A stretch of DNA of 64,000 nucleotides from Actinomycetota bacterium (GCA_005883955.1 VAXH01000058.1:1-64000); one strand, 5' to 3'. Counted from the stretch's first letter, positions 37,647 to 47,368 are shown. A program made the numbers and translations. Notes: a model not told the origin generated them from the letters alone.

Positions 37647-38415
37647 CCGTCGCCACCGCGGTCTCGCCGAGATAGGCCGCGGCGACGTTCAGGTCACCGC
37701 GAATCTCCTCGGGCGTCCCGGCCGCGAGTGTCCGGCCCTGGTCGAGCACGTGGATGCGGTCGCAGACGCCCATCACGAGCGCCATGTTGTGGTCGATCAG
37801 CAGTACGCCGGCTCGATGGTCGTCGCGGACGGAGCGGACGACCTCTGCGAACTCGGGCACTTCGGCCTCCGGCAACCCGGCGGCGGGCTCGTCCATCAGC
37901 ACGAATGCCGGCTCGGTGACGAGGGCACGCGCAACCCCGAGCCGGCGCTCGTCGCCCTGGGCGAGCGAGCCGGCCCGTACGTCGGCCAGCTCCGTCAGGC
38001 CCAGTCGCCCGAGCAGCTCCTGGGCCCGCCGCCGCGCCTCGCGCGCTCCCACGCCGACCCCGAGCGCGGCGACCTCGACGTTCTCCCGTACGGAGAGGGC
38101 CCGCAGCGAGCGACTGTGCTGGAACGTCCGGGTCAGCCCCGAGCGCGCCCGGCGATGCGCGCTCCAGCCGGTGATCTCGCGACCGCGGAGCTCGACCGTC
38201 CCGGAAGTCGGCAGGTCGAAGCCGGTCAGCACATTCACGAGCGTCGACTTGCCGGCGCCGTTCGGCCCGACGAGGCCGACGACCTCCCGACTGTGCAGCT
38301 CCAGGGTGACGTCCTGCAGTGCCTGGACACCCTCGAATGACCTCGAAACGGCGGAGGCCCGAAGAATGTCTTCGGGCCTCCCTTCGATCCCACTTGCCGG
38401 CGCCGGATCTCCCAA
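37639..38415 (-). CDS. livG: Branched-chain amino acid ABC transporter ATPase (LivG type)
   Basis: GLVGPNGAGKSTLVNVLTGFDLPTSGTVELRG. Confidence 0.93.
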   Translation of the reverse strand: MGDPAPASGIEGRPEDILRASAVSRSFEGVQALQDVTLELHSREVVGLVGPNGAGKSTLVNVLTGFDLPTSGTVELRGREITGWSAHRRARSGLTRTFQHSRSLRALSVRENVEVAALGVGVGAREARRRAQELLGRLGLTELADVRAGSLAQGDERRLGVARALVTEPAFVLMDEPAAGLPEAEVPEFAEVVRSVRDDHRAGVLLIDHNMALVMGVCDRIHVLDQGRTLAAGTPEEIRGDLNVAAAYLGETAVATDA

Positions 38416-39621
38416 CTAGAGCTTGGGGATGACCTTCGCCCGCACCAGGCCCTTGAGCTTGGCCTTGTTGTTGTTGATCTCGATCACGCGGTAGTCGCGC
38501 CCGAAGACGGTGTGCAGCTTCGCCGAGAAGCTGATCCTGCCGCCGAGCACGGGGACGCGCTTGAACTTGACGAGCTGCGCGGCAAGCGCGGATCCCTTGG
38601 TGGAGCCGTGAGCCCGCTTGATCGCAATCACTATCCCGTCGATCGCGTCCGCACCGCCGAGGAAGCCGCCGGTGCTGGGCGGCGAGCCTGCCGCCTTCAG
38701 GGCCGCGATCATCGAGCGGACCGGAGCCGACGGGTCGTCGCCGAAGACCGATGCATAGGTGACGAAGTAGTAGTTCGTGACCTTCGGGTTGTTGGTCACC
38801 CAGTAGGTCCCGTCACCGGCCCAGGAATTGATGATCGGCGTCTTGTTGCCGAGCGACCGAAGGCCGGAGACGAACGCGGGCAGCTCGCCGAACGAGGTCG
38901 ACGTGACGTAGACGGCGGCCTTGTGGCTGTTCAGGCGGGTGACTGCGCTGTTGACGTTGTTCGCACCGGTCGCGTACGACTCGCGGTCGACGATCTTGCC
39001 GCCGAGCTGCCTGAACCGCTTGTCGAAGGCCTGGACGACGTTCTTGAAGTAGACGAGCAGCGTGTTGGTGCCGAGCCCTGCCGTCTTCCAGCCGCGGCTC
39101 CACGCGTACTGCGCCATCGCCGAGCCCTCGTCCTGCGCGACGTTCCCGAAGCTGAACGCGAGCTTCCCCTTGGCGGCGAAGCGCTTCGGCCCCATCTGAT
39201 CCGTGCCGATGCACGGTGCCACAGCGAGCACGCCGCGGTTGATCGCCGCCTGCACTACCGGGGTCGCGAAGTCGACGTCGCAGGTCGTGAAGATGATGTT
39301 GGCGCCCTGGCCGAGCAGGCTGATCGCGCAGGCCTTGGCCGTGGTCGGATTGTTGTTCTGCGTGTCGCACGTCTTGATCACGAGCTTCCGCTTGGTAACG
39401 CCGCCCTTCGCGTTGATCTGCTTGACGCGGATCTTCGCTGCGGCGAGCGCCGGATCGTCGAATGGGGCCATCTGGCCCTTCGCGTCGAAGGCCCACCCGA
39501 TCACGATCGGCTTCTTCGCGTCGGTGGCGGCGTGACCGCCTGTCGCTCCCGCGATCGCGGCGACTGCAACAACCGCTCCCAGGAGTACCGCCAGACCTCC
39601 CCACCTGGTCGTCCGCTTCAC
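38416..39621 (-). CDS. Branched-chain amino acid ABC transporter substrate-binding protein
   Basis: Signal peptide then periplasmic-binding-protein type 1 (Leu/Ile/Val) architecture; adjacent to the liv genes. Confidence 0.88.
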   Translation of the reverse strand: MKRTTRWGGLAVLLGAVVAVAAIAGATGGHAATDAKKPIVIGWAFDAKGQMAPFDDPALAAAKIRVKQINAKGGVTKRKLVIKTCDTQNNNPTTAKACAISLLGQGANIIFTTCDVDFATPVVQAAINRGVLAVAPCIGTDQMGPKRFAAKGKLAFSFGNVAQDEGSAMAQYAWSRGWKTAGLGTNTLLVYFKNVVQAFDKRFRQLGGKIVDRESYATGANNVNSAVTRLNSHKAAVYVTSTSFGELPAFVSGLRSLGNKTPIINSWAGDGTYWVTNNPKVTNYYFVTYASVFGDDPSAPVRSMIAALKAAGSPPSTGGFLGGADAIDGIVIAIKRAHGSTKGSALAAQLVKFKRVPVLGGRISFSAKLHTVFGRDYRVIEINNNKAKLKGLVRAKVIPKL

Positions 39622-39665
39622 TGCGCCTCCTCTCGTATGTCCCGCCCCTGCTGTTGTAGAACTTA

Positions 39666-40481
39666 CTACGGTCGCGCCCGATTTACGGTTGCGGTCGACA
39701 GGAGCTCGCGCAGCTTCTTGACGCCTTTTGTCGCGAGTTCGCGGGGATCCTTCTGCCAGAGCGAGCCGGGCAGCTCCGCGTCGGAGAAGATCTCGAGGTC
39801 GAAGAGTCCGTCCCAGCGAAGCGCTTGGAGGATCGGCCCGAACTCGATCGCGCCGTCTCCGGGGAGCACGCGGTCATTGGTGTTTCGCGTCGGTTCCCGC
39901 CAGTCCGCGAGGTGGACGCCGTAGATCCGGTCGCGATGGCGGTCGACCTGTTCGAGCGGCTCGCGCCAGAGATGCCAGGTGTCGTACATCAGGCCGATGT
40001 CGGCCCCCGACTCGTCGATGAGGGCGGCCGCCTCGTCGAGAGAGCTGACGATCGACCAGAAGTGCGCGAATTCGCGCTGGATGGGCTCGAGGACGACGCG
40101 GACGCCGGAGCGCTTCCCTTCGTCGGCAATTTCTCGTAGGCCGTCGACGATCGCTTGATGGTCGTCTCCGGGTCCGGTCAGGAAGAGCACGCAGGGCGGC
40201 TCGAACGGCGCGAGGCGCCTGATGCCGGCGCACATCGCTTCGACGCGCCGTGCGGGGTCCTCCGGCCCCTCCATCAGCGGTAAGGGCAGGATCGATGGCA
40301 CCGCCGGCACAGCGGTCGCCGCTGCGAGCCCGCTGTTTCTGAACCGCTCGAGCGAGTCCTCGGCGAGCTTGAACTCCCAGATCCCGATTCCGTCGGCTCC
40401 GGCCACGCGGTAGACGTCGAGATCGTCCGCGAAGGAGGCAGAGACCGTAGTGATCTGGGAGATCGAGACTCGGGCGTTCAT
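39666..40481 (-). CDS. Sugar phosphate isomerase/epimerase (AP endonuclease family 2 TIM barrel)
   Basis: VLEPIQREFAHFWSIVSSLDEAAALIDESGADIGLMYDTWHLWREP...GVHLADWREPTRNTNDRVLPGDGAIEFGPILQAL. Confidence 0.88.
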   Translation of the reverse strand: MNARVSISQITTVSASFADDLDVYRVAGADGIGIWEFKLAEDSLERFRNSGLAAATAVPAVPSILPLPLMEGPEDPARRVEAMCAGIRRLAPFEPPCVLFLTGPGDDHQAIVDGLREIADEGKRSGVRVVLEPIQREFAHFWSIVSSLDEAAALIDESGADIGLMYDTWHLWREPLEQVDRHRDRIYGVHLADWREPTRNTNDRVLPGDGAIEFGPILQALRWDGLFDLEIFSDAELPGSLWQKDPRELATKGVKKLRELLSTATVNRARP

Positions 40482-42091
40482 CGGCCGACGCGTCTCCTTA
40501 TCCGCTGGAGGAGGGGCGGCTCGAGCAGGCCTCTCGCGACGAGCGTTCCCGAGCCGGCGCCGAGACCCGGCCCCGGGTGGGTGCTGGCGCCGATCTGCCA
40601 CAAGCGCCGGACCGGAGTCGCGTGCCCGGGACTCGCCGGGAACGGCCGCCAGAGCAGGTTCTGGTCGAGCGCGAGCGAGCCTGAGTACGGGTCGCCATGG
40701 CGGAGGTTGATATTCGCTGCCTGTAGGTCGGCAGGCGAGAGCACGACGCGCTTGCGGATCGCCGACTCGAGGTTCGGCACCTGCGCGGCTATCCGCGCCT
40801 GGATCCGGTCCGCGTATCGCTCTCGCAGCTCCTCGGTCCAGGTGCCGCTCTTGGTGTCGAGCTCGCCGGCCGCATCGCCCTTGACGTGCCAGGGCAGCTC
40901 CTGAAGCTGGATCCAGAGTAGTCCGGCTCCGTCCGGCGCCCGCGAGGGATCCATCGTCAACGGCTGGCCGACGACGACGGTCGCCTCGGCCGGCAGGAGC
41001 CCGCGCTCGGCCTCGTTCACGGCACGCGAGACGCCGTCGAGCCCGGGCGTCAGGTGGACGATCGCCGCGCGAGCGAGGCGCTCGTCTCCCTCCCATCGCG
41101 GCGGCTCCGATAGTGCGAAGTGGATCTGCATCGCGGAGCGCCCGTACCGAAACCGCCGGCCGCCATCGGCGAACGCCGGCGCCTCGTCTTCGAGCAGGCA
41201 CCCGTAGAGCTGGGTTGGCGTCACGTTCGCGATTACGGCGCGACGGGCCGTCACGTTCTCGCCGCCGGCGAGCCGGACGCCGACCGCCTCGCCGTCTTGG
41301 ACGAGGATGCGGTCCACATCCCGCCCCGTCTCGCAGACGCCGCCGTGGTCGCGAATCAATTGCACGAGTGCGTCGACGAGCCGCGCACCTCCGCCGCGCG
41401 GGATCGGCATCCCGCCCTCCTGAATCGCCACGACGATGACCTGCGTCATGAACCCGGACAGCGCCGCGTCGGGGCCGAGCCCCGTGTGCAGCACCCAGGG
41501 GGCGAGCAGCCCGTGAGCCCGCTCGGACGCGAAGGTGGAGGTCAGCCAGTCGCGGCTCGAAGCGAGCACGTTCCCCGTGAGCTCGACGAGTCCGCGGCGT
41601 CCGAGCCTGCGGTAGGCCTTCAGCCCGAGCGCGAGCCCGTCGCGCGACCAGAGTTCGGTCCCGAGCACGCCGAAGGCGAGATCGGCATTCGGAACGAAGC
41701 CGTCGAGCACCCGCCGCCAGGCAGCCCCGTCGCCCGCGACATGACGGTCGAGCTCCTCCGCGTTCGCGTCCGCGCTGCGGAGCAGAAACGCCGCCTCGCC
41801 GTCCGGATAGAGCGTCGCAGTTGGATACTCGGTGTTCCGGTACTCGAGCCCGCGAGCCGCCAACTCGTCGCCGAGCTCCGTGTGCGCCGCGCCGCCGACC
41901 CAGAGCGGATGCCAGGCGCTGAAGACATCGTGCTGGAACCCGGGGTCGGTGAGCTCCGCCGTCTGAATGGCCCCACCAAGGTGCTCGCTGCGCTCGAGCA
42001 CGCAAACGTCCCACCCGCCCCGCGCCAGCAGCGCGGCGCAAGCGAGCGAATTGATGCCGCTGCCGACGAGGATCGCGTCGTGGTCGGTCAC
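40478..42091 (-). CDS. NAD(P)/FAD-dependent oxidoreductase, phytoene-desaturase-like
   Basis: DAILVGSGINSLACAALLARGGWDVCVLERSEHLGGAIQTAELTDPGFQHDVFSAWHPL; ATGA overlap with downstream gene. Confidence 0.88.
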   Translation of the reverse strand: MTDHDAILVGSGINSLACAALLARGGWDVCVLERSEHLGGAIQTAELTDPGFQHDVFSAWHPLWVGGAAHTELGDELAARGLEYRNTEYPTATLYPDGEAAFLLRSADANAEELDRHVAGDGAAWRRVLDGFVPNADLAFGVLGTELWSRDGLALGLKAYRRLGRRGLVELTGNVLASSRDWLTSTFASERAHGLLAPWVLHTGLGPDAALSGFMTQVIVVAIQEGGMPIPRGGGARLVDALVQLIRDHGGVCETGRDVDRILVQDGEAVGVRLAGGENVTARRAVIANVTPTQLYGCLLEDEAPAFADGGRRFRYGRSAMQIHFALSEPPRWEGDERLARAAIVHLTPGLDGVSRAVNEAERGLLPAEATVVVGQPLTMDPSRAPDGAGLLWIQLQELPWHVKGDAAGELDTKSGTWTEELRERYADRIQARIAAQVPNLESAIRKRVVLSPADLQAANINLRHGDPYSGSLALDQNLLWRPFPASPGHATPVRRLWQIGASTHPGPGLGAGSGTLVARGLLEPPLLQRIRRRVGR

Positions 42092-42328
42092 GAACGCGAT
42101 CGTATGCTGGCCTCACGCGGTCAGGCGCGTCGGACAGCCCGCGCCAGGCGGGGTTTATCGAGCCGGCGGCACAGCCGGCAGCCGTGCTGGACGAGTCCGC
42201 TTAGGCAGGACGCCGCGACGGCTGCCTCCCCTGCGGCTGGACACGAGGGGACGCCGGGGGGATGATCCGCGCGACGGTAGTGCTCTTCCGAGCGGCCCGG
42301 AGAGCGAATCCGAGCCGAAGGGGAAAAA

Positions 42329-43255
42329 ATGAACAATGAGAAAGGGCAGCCCGATGAGCCGAAGGGCGGCGACACAGACCAGGAGCACTCTTTCGGCGAG
42401 CTTCGAAATTATGTGCCCGCGGAAATCCTGAACGTCTCCTTCCCTGCAGCGGTCCGCGGCTACGACCGACACGCCGTCGACGCACACATCAAACGTGTCA
42501 ATCGCCTGCTCGCCGAGATGAAGGTGAGTGCCTCACCGCGCGCGGCGGTCAGGCACGCGCTCGAACAGACCGAACTACAGGTCAGGGGCCTGCTCGAGCG
42601 GGCGCGGGAAACGGCAGACGAAATCACGACGAGCGCGCACCGCGAAGCGGAAACCGAGGCGGACGGAATCAGGGCAAAAGCGGCGGAGTTGCTCGTCAAC
42701 GCGACTGCCGAGGCGGAGGCAACCAAGACCGAAGCCGGGAAGCTTCTCGCTGACTCGAGAGCTGAAGGAGAGACCGTGCTTGCGAACGCAAGGGCAGAGG
42801 CAGAAGACATCCTCGTTCGCGCACGCCTCGAGGCAGAGAGCACCGTCAAACGTGCGCGCGGCGAGGCCGACGAGCGCCTTCAGCAGCTACAGGCCGAGCT
42901 CTCTTCTCTACAGGATCAGACGGAGGCGCGGATGCGCGCATTTCAGGCCGATACCGCCGAGGTTTGGGAGCAGCGTGGTCAGCTGCTCGAACAGATGCGC
43001 GAGATGGCGAGCAGGCTCGTCGAGTTGGCCGATGCGGCAACTGACCGAGAGCCCGACGAGCCGGACCTGCTCGAAGCGTTGGAACCAAAGGCTGAAGGAG
43101 AGCCTCGAGCTTCCGAGCGTGGGGAGAACGACTCGACAGTAGCGCTGGTCGAGGCCGACGAGGCCGCTGAGGGCGAGGATCGCACGGCCGCCAAGCAAAC
43201 CCCGGGCGGCGGCCGGTCGAAACAGACGGTCAAGACGACGCGGCGACCGAGCTGA
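42329..43255 (+). CDS. DivIVA-domain-like long coiled-coil protein
   Basis: EILNVSFPAAVRGYDRHAVDAHIKRVNRLLAEMK followed by long heptad coiled coil. Confidence 0.75.
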   Translation: MNNEKGQPDEPKGGDTDQEHSFGELRNYVPAEILNVSFPAAVRGYDRHAVDAHIKRVNRLLAEMKVSASPRAAVRHALEQTELQVRGLLERARETADEITTSAHREAETEADGIRAKAAELLVNATAEAEATKTEAGKLLADSRAEGETVLANARAEAEDILVRARLEAESTVKRARGEADERLQQLQAELSSLQDQTEARMRAFQADTAEVWEQRGQLLEQMREMASRLVELADAATDREPDEPDLLEALEPKAEGEPRASERGENDSTVALVEADEAAEGEDRTAAKQTPGGGRSKQTVKTTRRPS

Positions 43256-43271
43256 CGGTCCGGTTCGCGGT

Positions 43272-43793
43272 CTAGTAGATGAAGCTCACGGTTCCGGCTA
43301 CTCGCGCCTTGTAAGCGACGCAGCGGCCGAGGAGCCGGTGCCGGTAATGGGTCAGGGTCACACTGAAGTTGCCGGTGCCGTTCGACGTCGTCGGCGTCGA
43401 GACGGCCTTCAGCGCGTCGGCCACGAGATACTTCTGGTTCGTGCAATTCGCTCCACGGTCGAGCGTCGTGATCTTGCCTCCGTGGTGGGTGAAGGTCCCG
43501 ACGACGGCATCGACGGAGCTGCCGGGACCGCGAATCGCCATCGCAAAAGAGCCGCCGTTGACGTAGGTCGGGTCGGAACCGAGCCGGTCATGCTTCACTG
43601 TCGCGTTCCAGTACGCCGTGCCGCCCGCGTCCCCACTGCCGTTGCCTGCGAACGAGCCGACGGTTGAAGTGAACGCGTACTCGTAGCCCACGACCTTGAA
43701 GCTGGTAGACACGGGCGCCGAGGAGGCAGCTGCGGGAAGCGCCACTGCCACGAGGATGAGAGGTACGACGAGTAACGCGGGGGTCATTGCCAT
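43272..43793 (-). CDS. Secreted hypothetical protein
   Basis: Signal peptide MAMTPALLVVPLILVAVALPAAASSAP. Confidence 0.6.
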   Translation of the reverse strand: MAMTPALLVVPLILVAVALPAAASSAPVSTSFKVVGYEYAFTSTVGSFAGNGSGDAGGTAYWNATVKHDRLGSDPTYVNGGSFAMAIRGPGSSVDAVVGTFTHHGGKITTLDRGANCTNQKYLVADALKAVSTPTTSNGTGNFSVTLTHYRHRLLGRCVAYKARVAGTVSFIY

Positions 43794-43848
43794 AGGTCGC
43801 CTGATAAGACCCGCTTTCGGCAGGCGAGTTAGGAATGATGCTCTCTTG

Positions 43849-44097
43849 TCAGGCAGCGTCACGTCGCTGTTCTCTCTCAATTTCGGCGAGTAGCACGTCG
43901 GCCGCCTGTGAGTTGTCGATTCGGACAAGGCGGCCGAGAGGGCCCCGTCGCTCCCACCAAACGGCCCGCATTCCCGCATCCGCGAGCTGCTGCGCGCAGT
44001 ACACGCAGAGTCTCACGTGCCGGTCCGCCTCCGCGCTCGTTGCTCCAGCGACATAACGGCGGATGTCCGCGTCGGTCAGGTGGGCGAGCAGCTGCAC
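43849..44097 (-). CDS. zf-HC2-like mini-protein (no TM)
   Basis: LTDADIRRYVAGATSAEADRHVRLCVYCAQQLAD, H-x3-C-x2-C. Confidence 0.5.
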   Translation of the reverse strand: MQLLAHLTDADIRRYVAGATSAEADRHVRLCVYCAQQLADAGMRAVWWERRGPLGRLVRIDNSQAADVLLAEIEREQRRDAA

Positions 44098-44169
44098 GAA
44101 TAGGTGATTCCACGTCCATGCACGCTTGACACGCTAAAAGCCGAGTCTACGACGCAGCGAGCATCGTGA

Positions 44170-44361
44170 CGAGGTACGGCGGGTGGGGGCAACCTCAACT
44201 ACGTCAACGGCAAGTACGAGTTCAGTGACACCGAGTTCTTCACCAACATCCTCGCCCCGAGCGGCGGTGTGGTTGCGAAGGTCGCCGGTGTCGAGCACAT
44301 GGGCTCGGGCGGCAGCAACTTCTCGTTCACGTTCGGCCAGTGCGAGGCGCCGCAGGACTAA
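44170..44361 (+). pseudogene. C-terminal remnant of a secreted protein (no start codon or 5' part)
   Basis: Open frame after TGA: GGGNLNYVNGKYEFSDTEFFTNILAPSGGVVAKVAGVEHMGSGGSNFSFTFGQCEAPQD*; no upstream start. Confidence 0.5.
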
Positions 44362-44508
44362 GCGCAGCTCCAAGCGGCTGGGGATGCCAACAGCGTCTCG
44401 GATCCCCAGCCCATCGTCGATGCCGAATCCGACCAAAATCCGCCAACACACGGTTTGAGGCCCCGGAATGGCCTCTCTTCTTGGCTCAAACCCGCTTGGT
44501 TGAGCCGA

Positions 44509-44581
44509 TGGGCGGTACTGGGCTCGAACCAGTGACCCCCAGCTTGTCGAGCTGGTGCTCTCCCAACTGAGCTAACCGCCC
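44509..44581 (-). tRNA. tRNA-Val (anticodon GAC)
   Basis: Minus strand GGGCGGTTAGCTCAGTTGGGAGAGCACCAGCTCGACAAGCTGGGGGTCACTGGTTCGAGCCCAGTACCGCCCA; cloverleaf folds; no encoded CCA. Confidence 0.88.
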
Positions 44582-44692
44582 TGGTTGGCTCAGTTTAGCC
44601 GAGCGAAAACGCGACCGTTCGTCGCCGCGACCGACCTGTGCGGGCGCGGCTCGCCCAGGCAGCGCAACGCCGTGCCTTCTACCCGATCCAAG

Positions 44693-46852
44693 TCAGCCGA
44701 CGCGTTCGAGCGGCGCGTAGTCGAGCATCAATCGCCGCTCAGCGTCCTCGCCCGCGAACCGGACCGTGACGACGCCGCCGGGCTCGATGCGGGTGACGAT
44801 GCCCTCGCCGAGCGTCTCGTGGCGGACCGTGTCGCCAGTCGAGAGCTCAGGGACGTTCTCGCGGGGCGCGATCCCGCCGCCGCCGGCCGACGCATACGAC
44901 GACCACGACGCCGGACGGAGCCGCTCACGCTCCACACCCTCCTCGGGGAGCTCGTCGAGGAACCGAGAGGCCAGGTTGTAGTTCCGGTTCCCCCAGAGCG
45001 AGCGCGCGCTCGCATGCGTCAGCACGAGCCGCTCCTTCGCGCGCGTCATGCCGACGTAGGCGAGCCGGCGCTCCTCCTCGAGCGTGTTCTCCTCCAGCGA
45101 ACGCGAGTGCGGGAAGATCCCCTCCTCCATCCCGATCATGAAGACGGCCCGGAACTCGAGGCCCTTCGCGTTATGCAGGGTCATCATGGTGACGAGCGAG
45201 CCCTCGCCACGCATCGCGTCCTGATCGGAGTAGAGCGAGATCTCCTGCAGGAAGCTGGAGAGGTTCGGCTCGTCGGCCTGTTCCTGGTACTCGCGCGCGA
45301 CCCCGACGAGCTCCTGCAGGTTCTCGATCCGGCCCTGCGACTCGATCGTGCGCTCGGCTTCGAGGGTCGTCAGGTAGCCGCTGCCCTCGAGGGTTCGTTC
45401 GATCAAGTCGGGCACATCGAGCTCGAGCGCTCCCGACATCAGCGACTGCATCAGGGTCCGGAACTCGCGCACCGCCTTCAGCGGCGCCGCCCCCACTCCG
45501 GCCTCCTCGCCGAACTCGAACGCCTCCCAGAGCGAGACCCCTTGCGCGTCGGCGTAGGTCTGCAGGCGCGCCAGCGAGGAGTCGCCGATCCCGCGGCGCG
45601 GCCGGTTGACGATCCGCTGGAGCGAAACGGCGTCGTAGGGGTTGTCGATCACCTGCAGGTACGCGATCACGTCTTTGATCTCGGCGCGCTCGTAGTAGCG
45701 AGGGCCGCCGACAACCTGGTAGGCGATCCCCTGGCGGACGAGGATGTCCTCCAGCACCCGCGATTGCGCATTCGTGCGGTAGAAGACGCCGATCTCACTG
45801 CCGTTGAAGCCCTCCTCGACGAGGCCGGCGATCTCGGCGGCGACGAAGCGGGCCTCGGCGTGCTCGTCCTCGACCTCGTAGACGCGGACCGGCTCGCCCT
45901 CGCCGAGCTCGGAGAAGAGGTTCTTCGGCTTGCGCTCGCGATTGTTCGCGATCACCTGGTTCGCGGCACGGAGGATCGTGTTCGTGGAGCGGTAGTTCTG
46001 CTCCAGCGGGATCGTCCGCGTCCCGGGGAAGTCGCGTTCGAACTCGAGGATGTTGCGGATGTCGGCGCCGCGGAAGGCGTAGATGGACTGGTCCGGATCC
46101 CCGACGGCGAAAAGGTTCCTGTGCTCTCCGGCCAGGAGCTGGAGCAGCCGGTACTGGGCGTGGTTGGTGTCCTGGTACTCGTCGACGAGCACGTAGCGGA
46201 AGGCCTTGCGCCAGCGCTCGAGCGCCTCGGGGAAGCGCTCGAGCACGTCGACGGTCAGAAAGAGCAGATCGTCGAAGTCGACGGCGTTCGAGCTGAAGAG
46301 ACGGCGCTGATAGAGCTCATAGGTATCGGCGACCGTCTGGTCGTAGAACGAGGCGACACGGGTCTTATACTCGTCCGGGCCGACGAGGTTGTTCTTGGCT
46401 GCCGAGATCTGCGCGTGGATTCCGCGCGGGACGAATCGCTTCGGGTCGCGCTCGAGTTCCTCCAGGCACGCCTTCGTGAGCCGGATCTGATCAGCCTGGT
46501 CGTAGATCGTGAAGTTCGTGCGGTAACCGAGGCGGGGCGCCTCGCGCCGGAGGATGCGGCCGCAGGCGGCGTGGAAGGTCAGGATCCAGAGCCCGCGCGC
46601 ACTCGGGCCGAGCAGGTCCTCCAGCCGCTCCTTCATCTCGTTGGCGGCCTTGTTCGTGAAGGTGATCGCGAGGATCTCGTTCGTCTTGACGCCGCAGGCC
46701 GTGATCAGGTGGCCGACGCGGTGGGTGAGCACGCGCGTCTTGCCGGAGCCGGCGCCGGCGATCACGAGCAACGGGCCTTCGGTCTCGAGCACGGCCTCTC
46801 GTTGAGCCGGATTCAGGTCGGCGAGGTAGGTGTCGGGCGAGGTGACGGACAT
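44693..46852 (-). CDS. pcrA: UvrD/PcrA-family ATP-dependent DNA helicase
   Basis: LNPAQREAVLETEGPLLVIAGAGSGKTRVLTHR, VLVDEYQDTNHAQY, MTLHNAKGLEF, RRLAYVGMTRAKERL. Confidence 0.95.
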   Translation of the reverse strand: MSVTSPDTYLADLNPAQREAVLETEGPLLVIAGAGSGKTRVLTHRVGHLITACGVKTNEILAITFTNKAANEMKERLEDLLGPSARGLWILTFHAACGRILRREAPRLGYRTNFTIYDQADQIRLTKACLEELERDPKRFVPRGIHAQISAAKNNLVGPDEYKTRVASFYDQTVADTYELYQRRLFSSNAVDFDDLLFLTVDVLERFPEALERWRKAFRYVLVDEYQDTNHAQYRLLQLLAGEHRNLFAVGDPDQSIYAFRGADIRNILEFERDFPGTRTIPLEQNYRSTNTILRAANQVIANNRERKPKNLFSELGEGEPVRVYEVEDEHAEARFVAAEIAGLVEEGFNGSEIGVFYRTNAQSRVLEDILVRQGIAYQVVGGPRYYERAEIKDVIAYLQVIDNPYDAVSLQRIVNRPRRGIGDSSLARLQTYADAQGVSLWEAFEFGEEAGVGAAPLKAVREFRTLMQSLMSGALELDVPDLIERTLEGSGYLTTLEAERTIESQGRIENLQELVGVAREYQEQADEPNLSSFLQEISLYSDQDAMRGEGSLVTMMTLHNAKGLEFRAVFMIGMEEGIFPHSRSLEENTLEEERRLAYVGMTRAKERLVLTHASARSLWGNRNYNLASRFLDELPEEGVERERLRPASWSSYASAGGGGIAPRENVPELSTGDTVRHETLGEGIVTRIEPGGVVTVRFAGEDAERRLMLDYAPLERVG

Positions 46853-46871
46853 CGGCTCTAGGCTAGCGGCC

Positions 46872-47234
46872 GTGGGTTACGCGTTTTCGACGCTGGACGA
46901 GCTCGGCGACGGCGTCGTCCGCAAGATCCGGCCCCGGCTCGGGATCACCGCGTTCGGCGCGAACGTTTGGGTGCTGGCGCCCGGTGTCGAGTCACGGCCG
47001 CACTTCCACGAGCTGCAGGACGAGCTCTACTTCGTCCACCGGGGGCGGGCGCTGTTTCGGCTGCCGGGCGAGAGACGTGAGCTGGGCCCGGGCGGCCTGT
47101 GCCACGTCGAGGCGGCGACGCCGCGCCAGATCGTCAGCGTCGGCGACGAGGATCTCGTGCTCGTCGTGGTCGGCGCCAAGGACGGGTACGTCGGCCGCGA
47201 CGGGCAGCCTGCCGATCCGTCGCAGCTCGGTTGA
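46872..47234 (+). CDS. Cupin-domain protein
   Basis: SRPHFHELQDELYFVHRGRALFRLPGERRELGPGGLCHVEAATPRQI. Confidence 0.85.
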   Translation: MGYAFSTLDELGDGVVRKIRPRLGITAFGANVWVLAPGVESRPHFHELQDELYFVHRGRALFRLPGERRELGPGGLCHVEAATPRQIVSVGDEDLVLVVVGAKDGYVGRDGQPADPSQLG

Positions 47235-47251
47235 CAGCGTCCTTTCGAGGC

Positions 47252-47271
47252 GTGTCCTCGTGCCTGGCACC
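47252..47271 (+). repeat. Palindromic GTGCCTGGCACC element, copy 1
   Basis: GTGTCCTCGTGCCTGGCACC. Confidence 0.55.
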
Positions 47272-47342
47272 AAAACGGCCCAGGGACATGGCCTGGCCCT
47301 CGCCGGGTTTCTGCCTCTTTGGGGCGGAAATGGCGGTTCGGA

Positions 47343-47368
47343 GTGTCTCCGTGCCTGGCACCGGGACA
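47343..47368 (+). repeat. Palindromic GTGCCTGGCACC element, copy 2
   Basis: GTGTCTCCGTGCCTGGCACCGGGACA; arms GTGTC...GACAC extend the hairpin. Confidence 0.55.

Noticed and set aside
44585-46861. 758-aa plus-strand ORF
   Set aside because: Complete antisense of pcrA; low-complexity L/V/E/R/D-rich translation typical of antisense frames in high-GC DNA.
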